Of a stretch of 64,000 bases of DNA, positions 8,746-18,067 are shown piece by piece (position 1 is the first letter of the stretch; every line of letters starts with the position of its first letter). The notes beneath the pieces are model-generated. The model was not told the origin of the DNA. It saw nothing but the letters and a program-made list of their open reading frames with translations, and searched no databases. Both the position numbers and the translations under genes were made by a program. Origin of the DNA: Marinomonas rhizomae (GTDB lineage: Bacteria; Pseudomonadota; Gammaproteobacteria; Pseudomonadales; Marinomonadaceae); the NCBI RefSeq assembly GCF_003315485.1, contig NZ_QNSE01000012.1, forward strand, positions 62,001 to 126,000, in the 5' to 3' direction.

Positions 8746-9237
8746 ATGATGATGTTATTCAATAAAAATATCGCGTTCTTTTTTTTGATTTTTGCTTTTT
8801 CAGTTGCTTACTTTGCGACCGCTTTCAATTTAGGTAGTCCCATCTCGAACAACCGGGTTGAACCTTCTTTTTTCCCATTATTACTAGGCTTTTTTGCTGT
8901 GTTATTTAGCTCAATTTTACTATTTAAAGAAATTTCATCTAGTAAAAACAAAGATTTAGATACGTCAAATGAAGAGTCTCAAACGACTAAAGGTGAAAAA
9001 AGAAAAACGAACTACGCCCCTCTCTTGATTATGCTATCTATATTTTTATATATCTTAGCATTTTCATTTATTGGTTATTTCACTTCATCTTTTTTGTTCG
9101 TTCTATCAATTATTGTCATTTTTTCTTCGCTGGAAAAAATTATTCAAAAATCGATTATATCAATAGTCATCGTCTTAGTTGGATATCTGGTGTTTGATCA
9201 GCTATTCGGTGTAAGACTCCCGACTGTGTGGGGTTAA
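8746..9237 (+). CDS. tctB: Tripartite tricarboxylate transporter small membrane subunit (TctB)
   Basis: A 163-residue, very hydrophobic protein with about four membrane segments and a charged loop near residues 63-86. Length, topology and position between tctC and tctA identify the poorly conserved TctB subunit. Three tandem ATG codons occur at 8746-8754, so the exact start is ambiguous by up to two residues. The stop codon touches the tctA start. Confidence 0.87.
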   Translation: MMMLFNKNIAFFFLIFAFSVAYFATAFNLGSPISNNRVEPSFFPLLLGFFAVLFSSILLFKEISSSKNKDLDTSNEESQTTKGEKRKTNYAPLLIMLSIFLYILAFSFIGYFTSSFLFVLSIIVIFSSLEKIIQKSIISIVIVLVGYLVFDQLFGVRLPTVWG

Positions 9238-10764
9238 ATGATGGAATTCATTAGTCTAGTAGCGAGCAGCTTGTCTATGCTGTCCGATCCTTTGATCCTC
9301 GCTTATGTTATTTCGGGTTTTATTATAGGGACTATTTTTGCCGCTATCCCGGGCCTAACCGCAACACTTGCTTTAGCCTTATTACTTCCTCTGACTTACA
9401 GTTTGGATGTGACAACCGCTTTAATGGCCTGTGCAAGTATTTACATGGCAGGTATGTGTGGGGGGAGCATTACCGCGACAACCATCAATATTCCTGGCGC
9501 ACCATCTTCAATGATGACAGCTCTAGACGGTTATCCAATGCAACAAAAAGGAAAAGGCGCTTTAGCATTAGGTCACGCTGCTGTTGGTTCTATGGTTGGT
9601 GGGGCATTAGGAGCATTACTGCTTATCGCTGTTGCCCCATTCGTTGCTGAAGCGTCTTTACTGGTAAAGACCACAGGTAAGTTCTCATTACTCGCCTTTG
9701 CAATTGTCGTCATTATCATTGCACAGCGAGGAAAAATGCTTAAAGCCGCAATGGCAGCCTGCATTGGCTTAATGCTAGCAACCGTTGGGTTAGATGCTAT
9801 GGAGCCGGTCACTAGATTCACGTTCGGATTAAGCGACTTGACCGCTGGTATAGATCTGATGCCAGTAATTATCGGCACGTTTGCCATTAGTGAAATTCTG
9901 ATCCAAACCAACTCATCCGCAAATGCAAGAAAAGCAGTGGAAGCCTTCAGTAAAGTCACTATACGTAGACGAGACTTTATTCCACCTCTTTCCTCCATTC
10001 GCAAAATAGGAGTGGTTTGTTACGTCAAATCCAGCTTGATCGGCTATTTTGTTGGAACATTACCTGGCGCCGGTGGCTCTATGGGGAGCTTTTTGGCCTA
10101 TGCGGAAACCGTCCGAACATCCTCCGATCCCGAGAGCTTTGGCAAGGGCAACCCAAAAGGTATTGCGGCATCAGAAAGTGCCAATAATGCCGTGTGTGGT
10201 GGTGCGCTGGTCCCTATGTTGACCTTCGGTATACCTGGCGACCCAATTACTGCGATTATGCTAGGTGTTTTAGTCATAAACGGTATTCAGCCTGGCCCAC
10301 AACTTATGTCAGGGCAAGCTGAGCTAATCGCTCCCATGCTGGCATCATTGCTCTTTAGTGCAATTGTGTTGATTCCGCTGACCCTATTTTTGCTTGGGCC
10401 TTACTTCATCAAAATCGTCTCTATTCGCAAAGACATTCTTTATGGAATCATCGCACTCCTAGCCGTTGTCGGTAGCTATGTCGCAACTTATTCAGGCTTT
10501 CAAATGATAATGGCGTTAATGATGGGAGTTCTGGCGTATTATCTAAGAAAGAACGACTTCCCTATTATCACGCTACTATTAGGTTTTATTTTAGGGCCGA
10601 ATTTAGAAGAATTTTTACGCAGATCCCTTGCTCTGTCTAATGGTAATCCACTTACTTTCTTCACAAATCTCGACAGTCTTTTCTTTATTATTTTAACCTT
10701 GGTTTTTGTCTATTTTCTAGCCATAAAGCAACCTCTTAAAAGCCCCGTAAAGCAAACTAAATAA
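9238..10764 (+). CDS. tctA: Tripartite tricarboxylate transporter large permease (TctA)
   Basis: A 508-residue polytopic permease with the glycine/proline-rich signatures of TctA: FAAIPGLTATLALALLLPL near the start, PGAPSSMMTALDGYP near residue 84-98, GTLPGAGGSMGSFLAYA in the middle and TFGIPGDPITAIMLG after it. Full family length. It starts directly after the tctB stop, implying translational coupling. It forms the Na+- or H+-driven translocation path with TctB. A 17-bp hairpin follows its stop. Confidence 0.93.
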   Translation: MMEFISLVASSLSMLSDPLILAYVISGFIIGTIFAAIPGLTATLALALLLPLTYSLDVTTALMACASIYMAGMCGGSITATTINIPGAPSSMMTALDGYPMQQKGKGALALGHAAVGSMVGGALGALLLIAVAPFVAEASLLVKTTGKFSLLAFAIVVIIIAQRGKMLKAAMAACIGLMLATVGLDAMEPVTRFTFGLSDLTAGIDLMPVIIGTFAISEILIQTNSSANARKAVEAFSKVTIRRRDFIPPLSSIRKIGVVCYVKSSLIGYFVGTLPGAGGSMGSFLAYAETVRTSSDPESFGKGNPKGIAASESANNAVCGGALVPMLTFGIPGDPITAIMLGVLVINGIQPGPQLMSGQAELIAPMLASLLFSAIVLIPLTLFLLGPYFIKIVSIRKDILYGIIALLAVVGSYVATYSGFQMIMALMMGVLAYYLRKNDFPIITLLLGFILGPNLEEFLRRSLALSNGNPLTFFTNLDSLFFIILTLVFVYFLAIKQPLKSPVKQTK

Positions 10765-10765
10765 A

Positions 10766-10806
10766 GAACTAGAGCTATTACTCTAAACCAGTAATAGCTC
10801 TAGTTC
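10766..10806 (+). other. Perfect 17-bp hairpin after tctA
   Basis: Seventeen perfectly paired bases flank a 7-nt loop, starting 2 nt after the tctA stop codon. The sequence after it is not T-rich, so full termination is doubtful; partial termination or 3'-end protection is more likely before the aldehyde dehydrogenase gene. Confidence 0.65.
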
Positions 10807-10885
10807 GCACTTCTTAGTCCTTTTAAGAAAAGCGCTTAATCCATTGTCATTAATTAAATAATCAAACCTATTTTAGGAGTTTCAA

Positions 10886-12475
10886 ATGAAGTTAACAGGT
10901 CAGCAACTGATTGGACAAAGTAGCTTTTCAGCTTCTGGTACGCTCATCTGGGCAATAAACCCAGCAACAGGTGAAAAACTCCAACCTGGATACCTAAGTG
11001 GCGGACATAGTGAGGTTCTTCATGCTTGTAAATTAGCAGAAGCGGCATCTGTACCATTTCGCACTACTTCTTTGGAAGAAAGAGCAACGTTTTTGGAAAC
11101 AATAGCAACAGAGATAGAAGCCCTAGGTGCTGACTTGATCAAGCGTTGTTCACTAGAAACAGGCTTACCAGCTGCGCGCATTGAGGGTGAGAGAGGCCGT
11201 ACTTGTGGACAATTACGTTTATTTGCTTCCGTTGTAAGAGCAGGTGAATGGCTTGATGCTCGTATAGAACCAGCTCTGCCAGAGCGAAAGCCTCTGCCTC
11301 GCACTGATTTACGCCAGCAAAATATTGCCCTTGGCCCTGTGGCTGTTTTTGGCGCCAGTAATTTCCCGCTAGCATTCAGTGTAGCAGGCGGAGACACAGC
11401 GTCCGCATTAGCAGCTGGCTGCCCGGTTATTGTCAAGGCGCATTCAGCTCACCCTGGAACGTCTGAAATGGTTGGCCGAGCGCTTCAAAATGCAGTGACA
11501 AAATGCCAATTACCAGAAGGCGTGTTTTCATTGTTGTATGGATCAGGGAATGAACTAGGACAAGCCCTGGTCAAAGATCCAAGAATAAAAGCAGTTGGCT
11601 TCACAGGCTCTCGTAATGGCGGAGTAGCACTAATGAAAACAGCTCAAGCTCGACCTTACCCAATACCTGTCTATGCAGAAATGAGTAGCATTAACCCAGT
11701 TTTCCTGTTACCTAATGCTCTTAAAGCCCAGTCAGTCAGTCTTGCAGAGGGCTTTGTGACATCATTAAGTATGGGAGCAGGACAGTTTTGTACAAACCCA
11801 GGTTTAGTGCTTGCGGTACGAGGAAAGGACCTTGACCAATTTCTAACCACTGCTGAAAAAGCTATTTCCAAAGTCGGTGCGCAAACAATGCTAACGCCAG
11901 GTATCCATCAAGCCTACACAAATGGCATTATCTCGTTGGCAAATAATGATTCAGTGCAACTACAAGGCAAAGGAAAAATAAGTGACTTACCTAACCTTTG
12001 CCAAAGCAGCCTCTTTGTCACAAAAGCGAATGATTTTCTAGTCGACGAGAAACTACGAGACGAAGTCTTTGGAGCTTGTTCCTTAGTCATTGAATGTGAT
12101 GATTTTGAACAAATGTTAACAGTGGCAAAGCAGCTGGAAGGACAATTAACAGCAACACTACATATGGATGATAGCGACCTTCAAGCCGCTAAAGGGTTGT
12201 TACCTATACTTGAGGACACAGCAGGTAGAGTCTTGGTTAACGGTTGGCCTACTGGTGTGGAAGTATGCCATGCAATGGTTCATGGCGGACCGTTCCCGGC
12301 AACCTCTGATTCTCGTAGCTCTTCCGTTGGAAGTTCGGCAATAAACCGCTTTTTGCGCCCTGTTTGTTACCAGAACTTACCACAAGCACTATTGCCTGAA
12401 ACATTACGAGACAACAATCCTGTTGGCATCTCGCATTTATTCGATGGGAAACGAGTGAGTAAAACCGTCAAATAA
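10886..12475 (+). CDS. 2-oxoglutarate semialdehyde (2,5-dioxovalerate) dehydrogenase, NADP+-type
   Basis: A 529-residue aldehyde dehydrogenase. The cofactor-binding region [20 protein letters not shown] includes N159, the general base is E265 (YAEMSSINP) and the catalytic nucleophile is C302 ([10 protein letters not shown]). Length and the [16 protein letters not shown] lead-in match the alpha-ketoglutarate semialdehyde dehydrogenases of sugar-acid and hydroxyproline pathways, which yield 2-oxoglutarate. A good AGGAG site precedes the ATG. It is last in the rraA-tctCBA cluster. The oxidised substrate is inferred from family similarity, not proven. Confidence 0.85.
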   Translation: MKLTGQQLIGQSSFSASGTLIWAINPATGEKLQPGYLSGGHSEVLHACKLAEAASVPFRTTSLEERATFLETIATEIEALGADLIKRCSLETGLPAARIEGERGRTCGQLRLFASVVRAGEWLDARIEPALPERKPLPRTDLRQQNIALGPVAVFGASNFPLAFSVAGGDTASALAAGCPVIVKAHSAHPGTSEMVGRALQNAVTKCQLPEGVFSLLYGSGNELGQALVKDPRIKAVGFTGSRNGGVALMKTAQARPYPIPVYAEMSSINPVFLLPNALKAQSVSLAEGFVTSLSMGAGQFCTNPGLVLAVRGKDLDQFLTTAEKAISKVGAQTMLTPGIHQAYTNGIISLANNDSVQLQGKGKISDLPNLCQSSLFVTKANDFLVDEKLRDEVFGACSLVIECDDFEQMLTVAKQLEGQLTATLHMDDSDLQAAKGLLPILEDTAGRVLVNGWPTGVEVCHAMVHGGPFPATSDSRSSSVGSSAINRFLRPVCYQNLPQALLPETLRDNNPVGISHLFDGKRVSKTVK

Positions 12476-12480
12476 GCACA

Positions 12481-12527
12481 AGATGCACTAAAGGCATGAT
12501 TATTAAAATCATACCTTTAGTGCATCT
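12481..12527. terminator. Bidirectional terminator hairpin between aldehyde dehydrogenase and LysR
   Basis: A long near-perfect stem: 14 bp, one mismatch, then 5 bp, around a 7-nt loop. It lies between two convergent genes, 5 bp after the dehydrogenase stop and 9 bp from the end of the LysR gene, so it probably ends both transcripts. Confidence 0.75.
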
Positions 12528-12536
12528 GCGTTGAAA

Positions 12537-13430
12537 TCAATAAAAAGCCTTGGCTTCTTCTCTTAAGTATTGAATTAATGTCTGCATTTTTTTCGGTAAA
12601 TGACCAAAAGGATATTGTAGGTAAACCGGTAGTGGCTTACCTTTCCATTCTGGCAAACAAGAAACAAAGACTTCTGGGTGGCGACTTAAATGTTTCCCTG
12701 CAAAGTAATGCGGTAACAAGCCAACACCTTTCCCCCGAATAATGGCTTCAGCGTGTAATATATATTGATCCACTGTAAGACGAGATTTGGGCAAATCGAA
12801 GGACACACAACCCTGCGTGTCATGTTCCAGCGCTATGTCATTCTGCTCACTCTTCAGCGTATCAACCCAAGCATATTGATTCAACTCACTTGGGTGACTC
12901 AGCATACCTATTCGGTCTAAATAATCAGCGCTAGCGTATAAGCCTTGACTTAATGTACCTATCTGTTCTGAACGTAGATGATCGTTGGCGGGCTCACCAA
13001 GCCAGACACAAACATCATTGCTTTTTACTTCCTGAAAAAGCTGATTGCCAGAACGTACTTCAATATTCACTTGAGGAAATTCATCTAAAAAATCAAACAT
13101 TAACCCTGAAAACCAACCCCGAACTAAGGTGGTATGTACATACACTATTAACGATCCGCTGATTTCATCTTTTAATTCTTCAACCGCTTTATGACCTTCA
13201 TCGGCGACAGTAAGCATTTTTTTCGCAAAAGGTAAGAACTTAATCCCCGCTTCATTAGCAAAAAGCCGATTCGCTTGACGACGCAATAACGGCTGGCTTA
13301 ATGCGTGTTCGAGATGATTAATACGGCGACTAAGAGTGGATTTTGACACTCCAAGCTTTTGGGCGCTTTCTTTCAAACTTCCTGTTTCCATTACAGAAAC
13401 AAACGTTCTAACTTCGTTCAGGTCGTACAT
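12537..13430 (-). CDS. LysR family transcriptional regulator
   Basis: A 297-residue LysR protein: N-terminal HTH (GSLKESAQKLGVSKSTLSRRINHLE) and C-terminal effector-binding domain ending near the FGHLPKKMQTLIQYLRE helix. GAGGAAA lies 6 nt before the ATG. It is divergent from a TonB-dependent receptor with about 230 bp of shared upstream DNA. It may regulate that receptor or the aldehyde dehydrogenase cluster it converges on; the sequence does not decide. Confidence 0.88.
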   Translation of the reverse strand: MYDLNEVRTFVSVMETGSLKESAQKLGVSKSTLSRRINHLEHALSQPLLRRQANRLFANEAGIKFLPFAKKMLTVADEGHKAVEELKDEISGSLIVYVHTTLVRGWFSGLMFDFLDEFPQVNIEVRSGNQLFQEVKSNDVCVWLGEPANDHLRSEQIGTLSQGLYASADYLDRIGMLSHPSELNQYAWVDTLKSEQNDIALEHDTQGCVSFDLPKSRLTVDQYILHAEAIIRGKGVGLLPHYFAGKHLSRHPEVFVSCLPEWKGKPLPVYLQYPFGHLPKKMQTLIQYLREEAKAFY

Positions 13431-13578
13431 TCATTTTCCTCTTGATCCAACCTTTTCCATATTAATCATAATAGCCCCCTACTTTTTCCGAGTACTTACC
13501 GAGATTTTCAAGATTTTCAGATGTTGCAGAAAGAGGAACAAGACGTATCAACACAGAAAGCTTACATTGCTAGATAAT

Positions 13579-13597
13579 AAAAATGATAAGCATTCTT
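13579..13597 (+). promoter_or_regulatory. Fur-box-like site upstream of TonB receptor
   Basis: Nineteen bases match the classical Fur consensus at about 14 positions, including the AATGATAA core followed by CATT. It lies 65 bp before the receptor start and overlaps a possible -10 (TGATAA at 13584). This supports iron-repressed expression and a ferric-siderophore role for the receptor. Confidence 0.65.
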
Positions 13598-13661
13598 AAT
13601 ATCTTTAAAGACTAAATTATACGGAATAAGTTCCATTCTAAATACGGAGAAATTGTTCATA

Positions 13662-15641
13662 ATGCCCCTTTCAACTCGCCATTATAAACTGACTACTTTG
13701 GCCGCCCTAATTAGCGCCACCACCTATTCTGCAACACTACTTGCCGAAGATACTCTTACCGAAGATGCAATCAGCTTAGATAAGATGGTGGTGACCGCTT
13801 CGGGACACGAGCAACAGATAACGGATGCGCCAGCTTCCATAACCGTAATCACTCAACAAGAGCTTGAAAAGAAAGCCTACCGGGATGTTACCGATGCTTT
13901 AAAAGATGTTCCGGGCGTTATGATAACTGGTGGTGGCTCAACAGAAGAGATATCGATGCGCGGTATGAGCGGAAAATACACGCTAATATTGGTCGATGGA
14001 AAACGCCAAGGTTCTCGTGAAACAAGACCAAATAGTGATGGTTCCGGCATCGAGCAAGGCTGGACACCGCCATTATCAGTCATTGAGCGCATCGAGGTCA
14101 TTCGCGGTCCCATGTCTTCTCTTTATGGCTCTGACGCACTTGGTGGTGTCATCAATATCATCACTAAAAAAGTACAAGATAAGTGGGGAGGCGAACTGTC
14201 TTTAAGTACCACAATCCAAGATAACTCAGCATCAGGTAACAGCCAACAAGCAGACTTAACCTTAAGCGGACCTTTAGTAAAAGAGAAACTCGGCTTACAA
14301 CTCTATGGACAAGTTTCACAGCGCGACGAAGATGAAATTGTAGACGGTTATGCTGATCAAGAAATTAAAAATGCTACAGCAAAATTATCATGGGCCGTTT
14401 CCGAAAACCAACAACTGACCTTTGAAGCAGGGAAAGAAGAGCAATCCCGTTATCGTAATCCAGGTTATTCTATTTCTGCTGATGGCAGTGTATCAGAGCA
14501 AGACTATGACCGAGAGCACTACGCTATTACGCATTCAGCAAGAGTAAATGGCAACAGCATTGAAACTTATTTAACCCATGAAGAAATTGATAACCCTAGT
14601 CGTGATATGAATTATCAAAACACGGTACTAAATAATCAAACAGCGCTCCCATTCGACTCTCATGTACTTACTCTAGGTGGCCAATATGATTATCAAAAAC
14701 TAAAAGATGAAGGCAATGAAGCTGGTAATGGTATAGACGAGTTAACGCGTTGGAACGCAGCCCTATTTGCAGAAGATGAATATTTCATTACTGACAATCT
14801 TTCAATTACTGGTGGTTTACGCTACAACGAAGATGAAAACTATGGCTCCAATATATCACCGCGTTTGTACAGTAACTGGTCATTCGCTCAAGACTGGACA
14901 CTAAAAGGTGGAATAAGTACTGGCTACCGTTCACCAAATCTTCGTCAAGGAAGCGAAGGTTGGGGGCAAATATCTGGTCGTGGTTCAGCGCTTATTTTGG
15001 GCAATTCTGATTTAAAACCAGAAGAAAGCACCAGCCATGAAATTGGACTTTACTGGGATAATCAGCGCAGCACACAAATCAGCGCAACGTTATTTCACAC
15101 AAACTACAAAGATAAAATTACAGAGCAGCGTATTTGCGATACTACAGCTGGAGATGCCAGCTGTTCGTACTCAGGCAACTCTTACACCTTCATCAGTGAA
15201 CGAACCAATGTAGATCGAGTAGAAATGCAAGGGATTGAATTCACTTTATCCCATGAATTCTCAGACTCTATCAACGTAGTGGGGAACTATACTTATACCG
15301 AATCAGAGCAAAAAACAGGTAGTTTTGCTGGCGAGCCATTAAACCGTCTGCCAAAACATATGGCCAATGCGACACTGAACTGGGATACAACTCCCAAGCT
15401 GACTTCCTGGACTCGTATAAACTACCGTGGAGAATCAAGCGAAGGTTTAAACCGTACCTCAATGCAGGAAGCGATCCCTTCCTATACCTTTGTGGATACA
15501 GGCATCAGCTACAGCATAAACGATGCCATTTCTGTTTATGCTGGAGTGTATAACTTGTTTGACAAAAAAGTAGATATCGACACTTATGACACCGTATTAG
15601 ATGGTCGTCGTTATAACGCTAAAGTAAAAATGGCCTTCTAG
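13662..15641 (+). CDS. TonB-dependent outer-membrane receptor (ferric siderophore type, CirA/IrgA-like)
   Basis: A 659-residue receptor: signal peptide (about 1-28), TonB-box region DKMVVTASG, N-terminal plug with ISMRGMSGKYTLILVDG and the VIRGPMSSLYGSDALGGVI signature, then a 22-strand barrel ending in the terminal aromatic residue (KMAF). The plug resembles the CirA/IrgA/FepA group that takes up catecholate siderophores; the exact ligand is unknown. The ATG at 13662 is preferred, but a TTG at 13653 sits closer to the GGAGA site. A Fur-like box lies upstream and a strong terminator downstream. Confidence 0.88.
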   Translation: MPLSTRHYKLTTLAALISATTYSATLLAEDTLTEDAISLDKMVVTASGHEQQITDAPASITVITQQELEKKAYRDVTDALKDVPGVMITGGGSTEEISMRGMSGKYTLILVDGKRQGSRETRPNSDGSGIEQGWTPPLSVIERIEVIRGPMSSLYGSDALGGVINIITKKVQDKWGGELSLSTTIQDNSASGNSQQADLTLSGPLVKEKLGLQLYGQVSQRDEDEIVDGYADQEIKNATAKLSWAVSENQQLTFEAGKEEQSRYRNPGYSISADGSVSEQDYDREHYAITHSARVNGNSIETYLTHEEIDNPSRDMNYQNTVLNNQTALPFDSHVLTLGGQYDYQKLKDEGNEAGNGIDELTRWNAALFAEDEYFITDNLSITGGLRYNEDENYGSNISPRLYSNWSFAQDWTLKGGISTGYRSPNLRQGSEGWGQISGRGSALILGNSDLKPEESTSHEIGLYWDNQRSTQISATLFHTNYKDKITEQRICDTTAGDASCSYSGNSYTFISERTNVDRVEMQGIEFTLSHEFSDSINVVGNYTYTESEQKTGSFAGEPLNRLPKHMANATLNWDTTPKLTSWTRINYRGESSEGLNRTSMQEAIPSYTFVDTGISYSINDAISVYAGVYNLFDKKVDIDTYDTVLDGRRYNAKVKMAF

Positions 15642-15683
15642 TTTATATTCCTCTTTTACTTTCCCTTTGTGCAATTTGCACGC

Positions 15684-15716
15684 AAAGACCGCAACCTAAC
15701 TTGCGGTCTTTTTTTG
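15684..15716 (+). terminator. Rho-independent terminator of TonB receptor gene
   Basis: An 11-bp perfect stem (AAAGACCGCAA with TTGCGGTCTTT), 6-nt loop and a run of seven T bases, 42 bp after the receptor stop. Confidence 0.9.
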
Positions 15717-15755
15717 GGGCTGTAACCTGCGGCCTATTAAACAAGCAATAGGCAT

Positions 15756-15792
15756 AAAAAAACCACGACTCTCTGCAAGAGCCGTGGTTTTT
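15756..15792 (-). terminator. Rho-independent terminator of glycyl-tRNA synthetase gene
   Basis: Stem of 10 bp plus 4 bp with one mismatch around a 5-nt loop, ending in a T run on the minus strand. It begins 17 bp past the glyS stop. It is nearly symmetric and could stop residual plus-strand transcription as well. Confidence 0.85.
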
Positions 15793-15808
15793 AGTTCATC
15801 AACAAAAC

Positions 15809-17185
15809 TTAGTTCTGATTGATGAAATAGTTAATTACATAAGCTGGAAGCTCTGCTGCTGGCACAACGATTTGCTCCATAGTATCACGGTCACGAACCG
15901 TCACAGGCGCACCTTCTTGTTCGATAGAATCGAAGTCGACTGTTACACAGATTGGCGTGCCTACTTCGTCATGACGACGGTAGCCTTTACCTACATTGCC
16001 TGTATTTTCATAAAGAATACGACCAAGGCCCAATTTCTGAAGCTTATTTTTCAATTCTTTAGCAAGGGCAACAATCTCTGGCTTGTTCTTTTTAAGTGGC
16101 ATGATAGCCACTTTGATTGGCGCTAGATGCGGTTTGAACTTAAGAACTGTTCGAGAGGAGCCATTTGGCAGCTCTTCTTCGGTATAAGCTTCTGTCATTA
16201 CAGCTAATAGACCGCGATCTAGGCCTGCAGAAGGCTCGATGCAAAAAGGCACTTCCCATTTATTTTCTTCAAGATCGCGGATCGCCAACTTAGCCGTTGA
16301 GTGCTCGTTTTTCTTCACTTTCGCAGAAAGGCCAAATTCTTCTTGTGCTTTTGTGTGAGAACCAAGATCGTAATCCGTACGGTTAGCAACGCCTTCTAGT
16401 TCTTCAAAACCATGTGGAAACTTGTACAAGATATCCACAGTCGATTTCGAATAATGTGCTAGGTCATCGCCTGTCACGTATTCAAATTCAATATTTTCTT
16501 CTGCTAGTCCTTGATCCAACCACCATTGCTTACGAGCGCCTACCCAGAATTCATGCCATTTCTCGTCTTCACCAGGCTTACAGAAGAATTCCAATTCCAT
16601 TTGTTCGAATTCACGAACACGGAAAATGAAGTTACGTGGCGTAATTTCGTTACGGAATGATTTACCAATCTGTGCGATACCAAATGGCAAAGTACGAGAA
16701 GTCGAATCGACAACGTTTTTAAAGTTAGTAAAGATACCTTGTGCAGTTTCTGGACGAAGGTAAGTATAAGACTCCTCGTTCACCATTGGGCCAACGTTGG
16801 TTTTAAACATCAGGTTAAAGTCACGCGGCGCCGTAACGTTAGTAGAGCCACAGTTATCACAGACTTTGATGTCTTTCATGTGGTCGGCGCGCATACGAGA
16901 CTTACACTCGTGACAATCCACCATCGGATCGGTAAAAGTATCTTCGTGACCTGAATATTTGTAGACATGTTTGTTTTGGATAATCGCCGCATCCAAACCT
17001 TCTACATCATCACGCTCATAAACCATTGAGCGCCACCAAGCGGCTTTTAGGTTGTTTTTTAATTCAATACCTAGCGGACCGTAATCGTAAGCACCTTGCA
17101 TACCACCGTAGATTTCACTGCCTTGGAAAATAAATCCGCGACGCTTACATAGGGAGACGAGTTCATCCATTGTTTTAGCTGGCAT
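15809..17185 (-). CDS. glyS: Glycyl-tRNA synthetase, single-chain alpha2 type
   Basis: A 458-residue class II synthetase of the homodimeric, eukaryote/Gram-positive-like type, not the alpha2beta2 GlyQ/GlyS enzyme usual in gammaproteobacteria. It contains the glycine-site segment [15 protein letters not shown], a four-Cys zinc knuckle (CHEC...CDNC), motif 2 ([20 protein letters not shown]), motif 3 ([13 protein letters not shown]) and a C-terminal anticodon-binding domain. The ATG at 17185 follows AAGG; a TTG 21 bp upstream is less likely. No T-box leader is present. The symbol follows the single-chain annotation convention and does not mean the GlyS beta subunit. Confidence 0.93.
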   Translation of the reverse strand: MPAKTMDELVSLCKRRGFIFQGSEIYGGMQGAYDYGPLGIELKNNLKAAWWRSMVYERDDVEGLDAAIIQNKHVYKYSGHEDTFTDPMVDCHECKSRMRADHMKDIKVCDNCGSTNVTAPRDFNLMFKTNVGPMVNEESYTYLRPETAQGIFTNFKNVVDSTSRTLPFGIAQIGKSFRNEITPRNFIFRVREFEQMELEFFCKPGEDEKWHEFWVGARKQWWLDQGLAEENIEFEYVTGDDLAHYSKSTVDILYKFPHGFEELEGVANRTDYDLGSHTKAQEEFGLSAKVKKNEHSTAKLAIRDLEENKWEVPFCIEPSAGLDRGLLAVMTEAYTEEELPNGSSRTVLKFKPHLAPIKVAIMPLKKNKPEIVALAKELKNKLQKLGLGRILYENTGNVGKGYRRHDEVGTPICVTVDFDSIEQEGAPVTVRDRDTMEQIVVPAAELPAYVINYFINQN

Positions 17186-17532
17186 TTCTAAACACACCTT
17201 AAGCAAAATTTGTTAATGAAGACATAAAAACCAATCAGGTATCATGTTCAAGTAATAATAGCCGCCCATTGTACTCGTTGACCCTATTTCGCTCAATGGC
17301 GATTCCATACAAGCCATGAATAAGTGTTCTTGACTATTATTCAAAAGACAGCGGGCAAGATCATACCTAGATACTTAAGCCTATTTGGCCATAATTAAAA
17401 ACTTTACACTTCTATGCACAAAAATAGGACAAAGTAAGGAACTAGACTGCTGTTTTAAAGTCCATTTTGTTAGATAATTCGTATTGTTTACATATTTTAA
17501 TTTACATAGAACATCTATTTAAAGGTAACGGC
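17186..17532. other. Intergenic region between glyS and DUF3429 gene
   Basis: A 347-bp divergent spacer. No gene, RNA or long repeat was found. It should hold both promoters; the best plus-strand candidate is weak (TTGTTT, 17-bp spacer, TAGAAC, around 17486-17514). No T-box motif was seen on the glyS side. Confidence 0.4.
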
Positions 17533-17976
17533 ATGCGTTCTTACAAGCCAGTAGTGACTACATTAGCAATATTGGGTATTTTTCCGTTTATCTTCACGAC
17601 GTATTTAAGCCTAACTAACGGGAGCTTCCTTGATAAATCTGGAGTAACACTCTTTGCCGCTTATTCTGCTGTGATTGTTAGCTTTCTCGGTGGGACAATG
17701 TGGGGGCGACTAATAGAATTACCTCACAGTTGTAACGGTGCGAAACTGCTTTTTTGCTCTTTTGCTACCCTTTTCTGCGCTTGGACTTCTTTACTTTTAA
17801 AGACACCGGAACTGTCCATTGTCCTTTTGTTACTTAGCCTAATCACTATTTTTTGGGTTGATGCTCGTTGGTTGAAACAGGCAAATAATGCAAAGCCGTA
17901 TTACACCTCGCTAAACTTCGGTTTAACATCGGTTACCTCTATCATGCATTTGCTGGTTCTGTATCCGCACTATTAA
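17533..17976 (+). CDS. DUF3429 family membrane protein
   Basis: A 147-residue protein with about four to five membrane helices. The conserved AYSAVIVSFLGGTMWG motif in the second helix region is the hallmark of DUF3429. Function is unknown; homologs are scattered in proteobacteria and some eukaryotes. The ATG at 17533 follows AAAGG; an upstream in-frame extension to 17467 has no ribosome site. Confidence 0.82.
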   Translation: MRSYKPVVTTLAILGIFPFIFTTYLSLTNGSFLDKSGVTLFAAYSAVIVSFLGGTMWGRLIELPHSCNGAKLLFCSFATLFCAWTSLLLKTPELSIVLLLLSLITIFWVDARWLKQANNAKPYYTSLNFGLTSVTSIMHLLVLYPHY

Positions 17977-18067
17977 GCCTACAGCAACGAAATCTTCGAA
18001 AAACTGATCTAACTGCTTTCTTGTTCCGTATCATTACTCGACTATAACGTTAAAAGAGCAATGATAT

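Noticed and set aside
9573-10004. 143-residue minus-strand open frame inside tctA
   Set aside because: Antisense to a conserved permease region; repetitive Ala/Ser/Asn composition typical of shadow frames.
17186-17300. Possible T-box leader for the single-chain glycyl-tRNA synthetase
   Set aside because: The T-box core sequence and a leader terminator are absent on the minus strand upstream of the gene.
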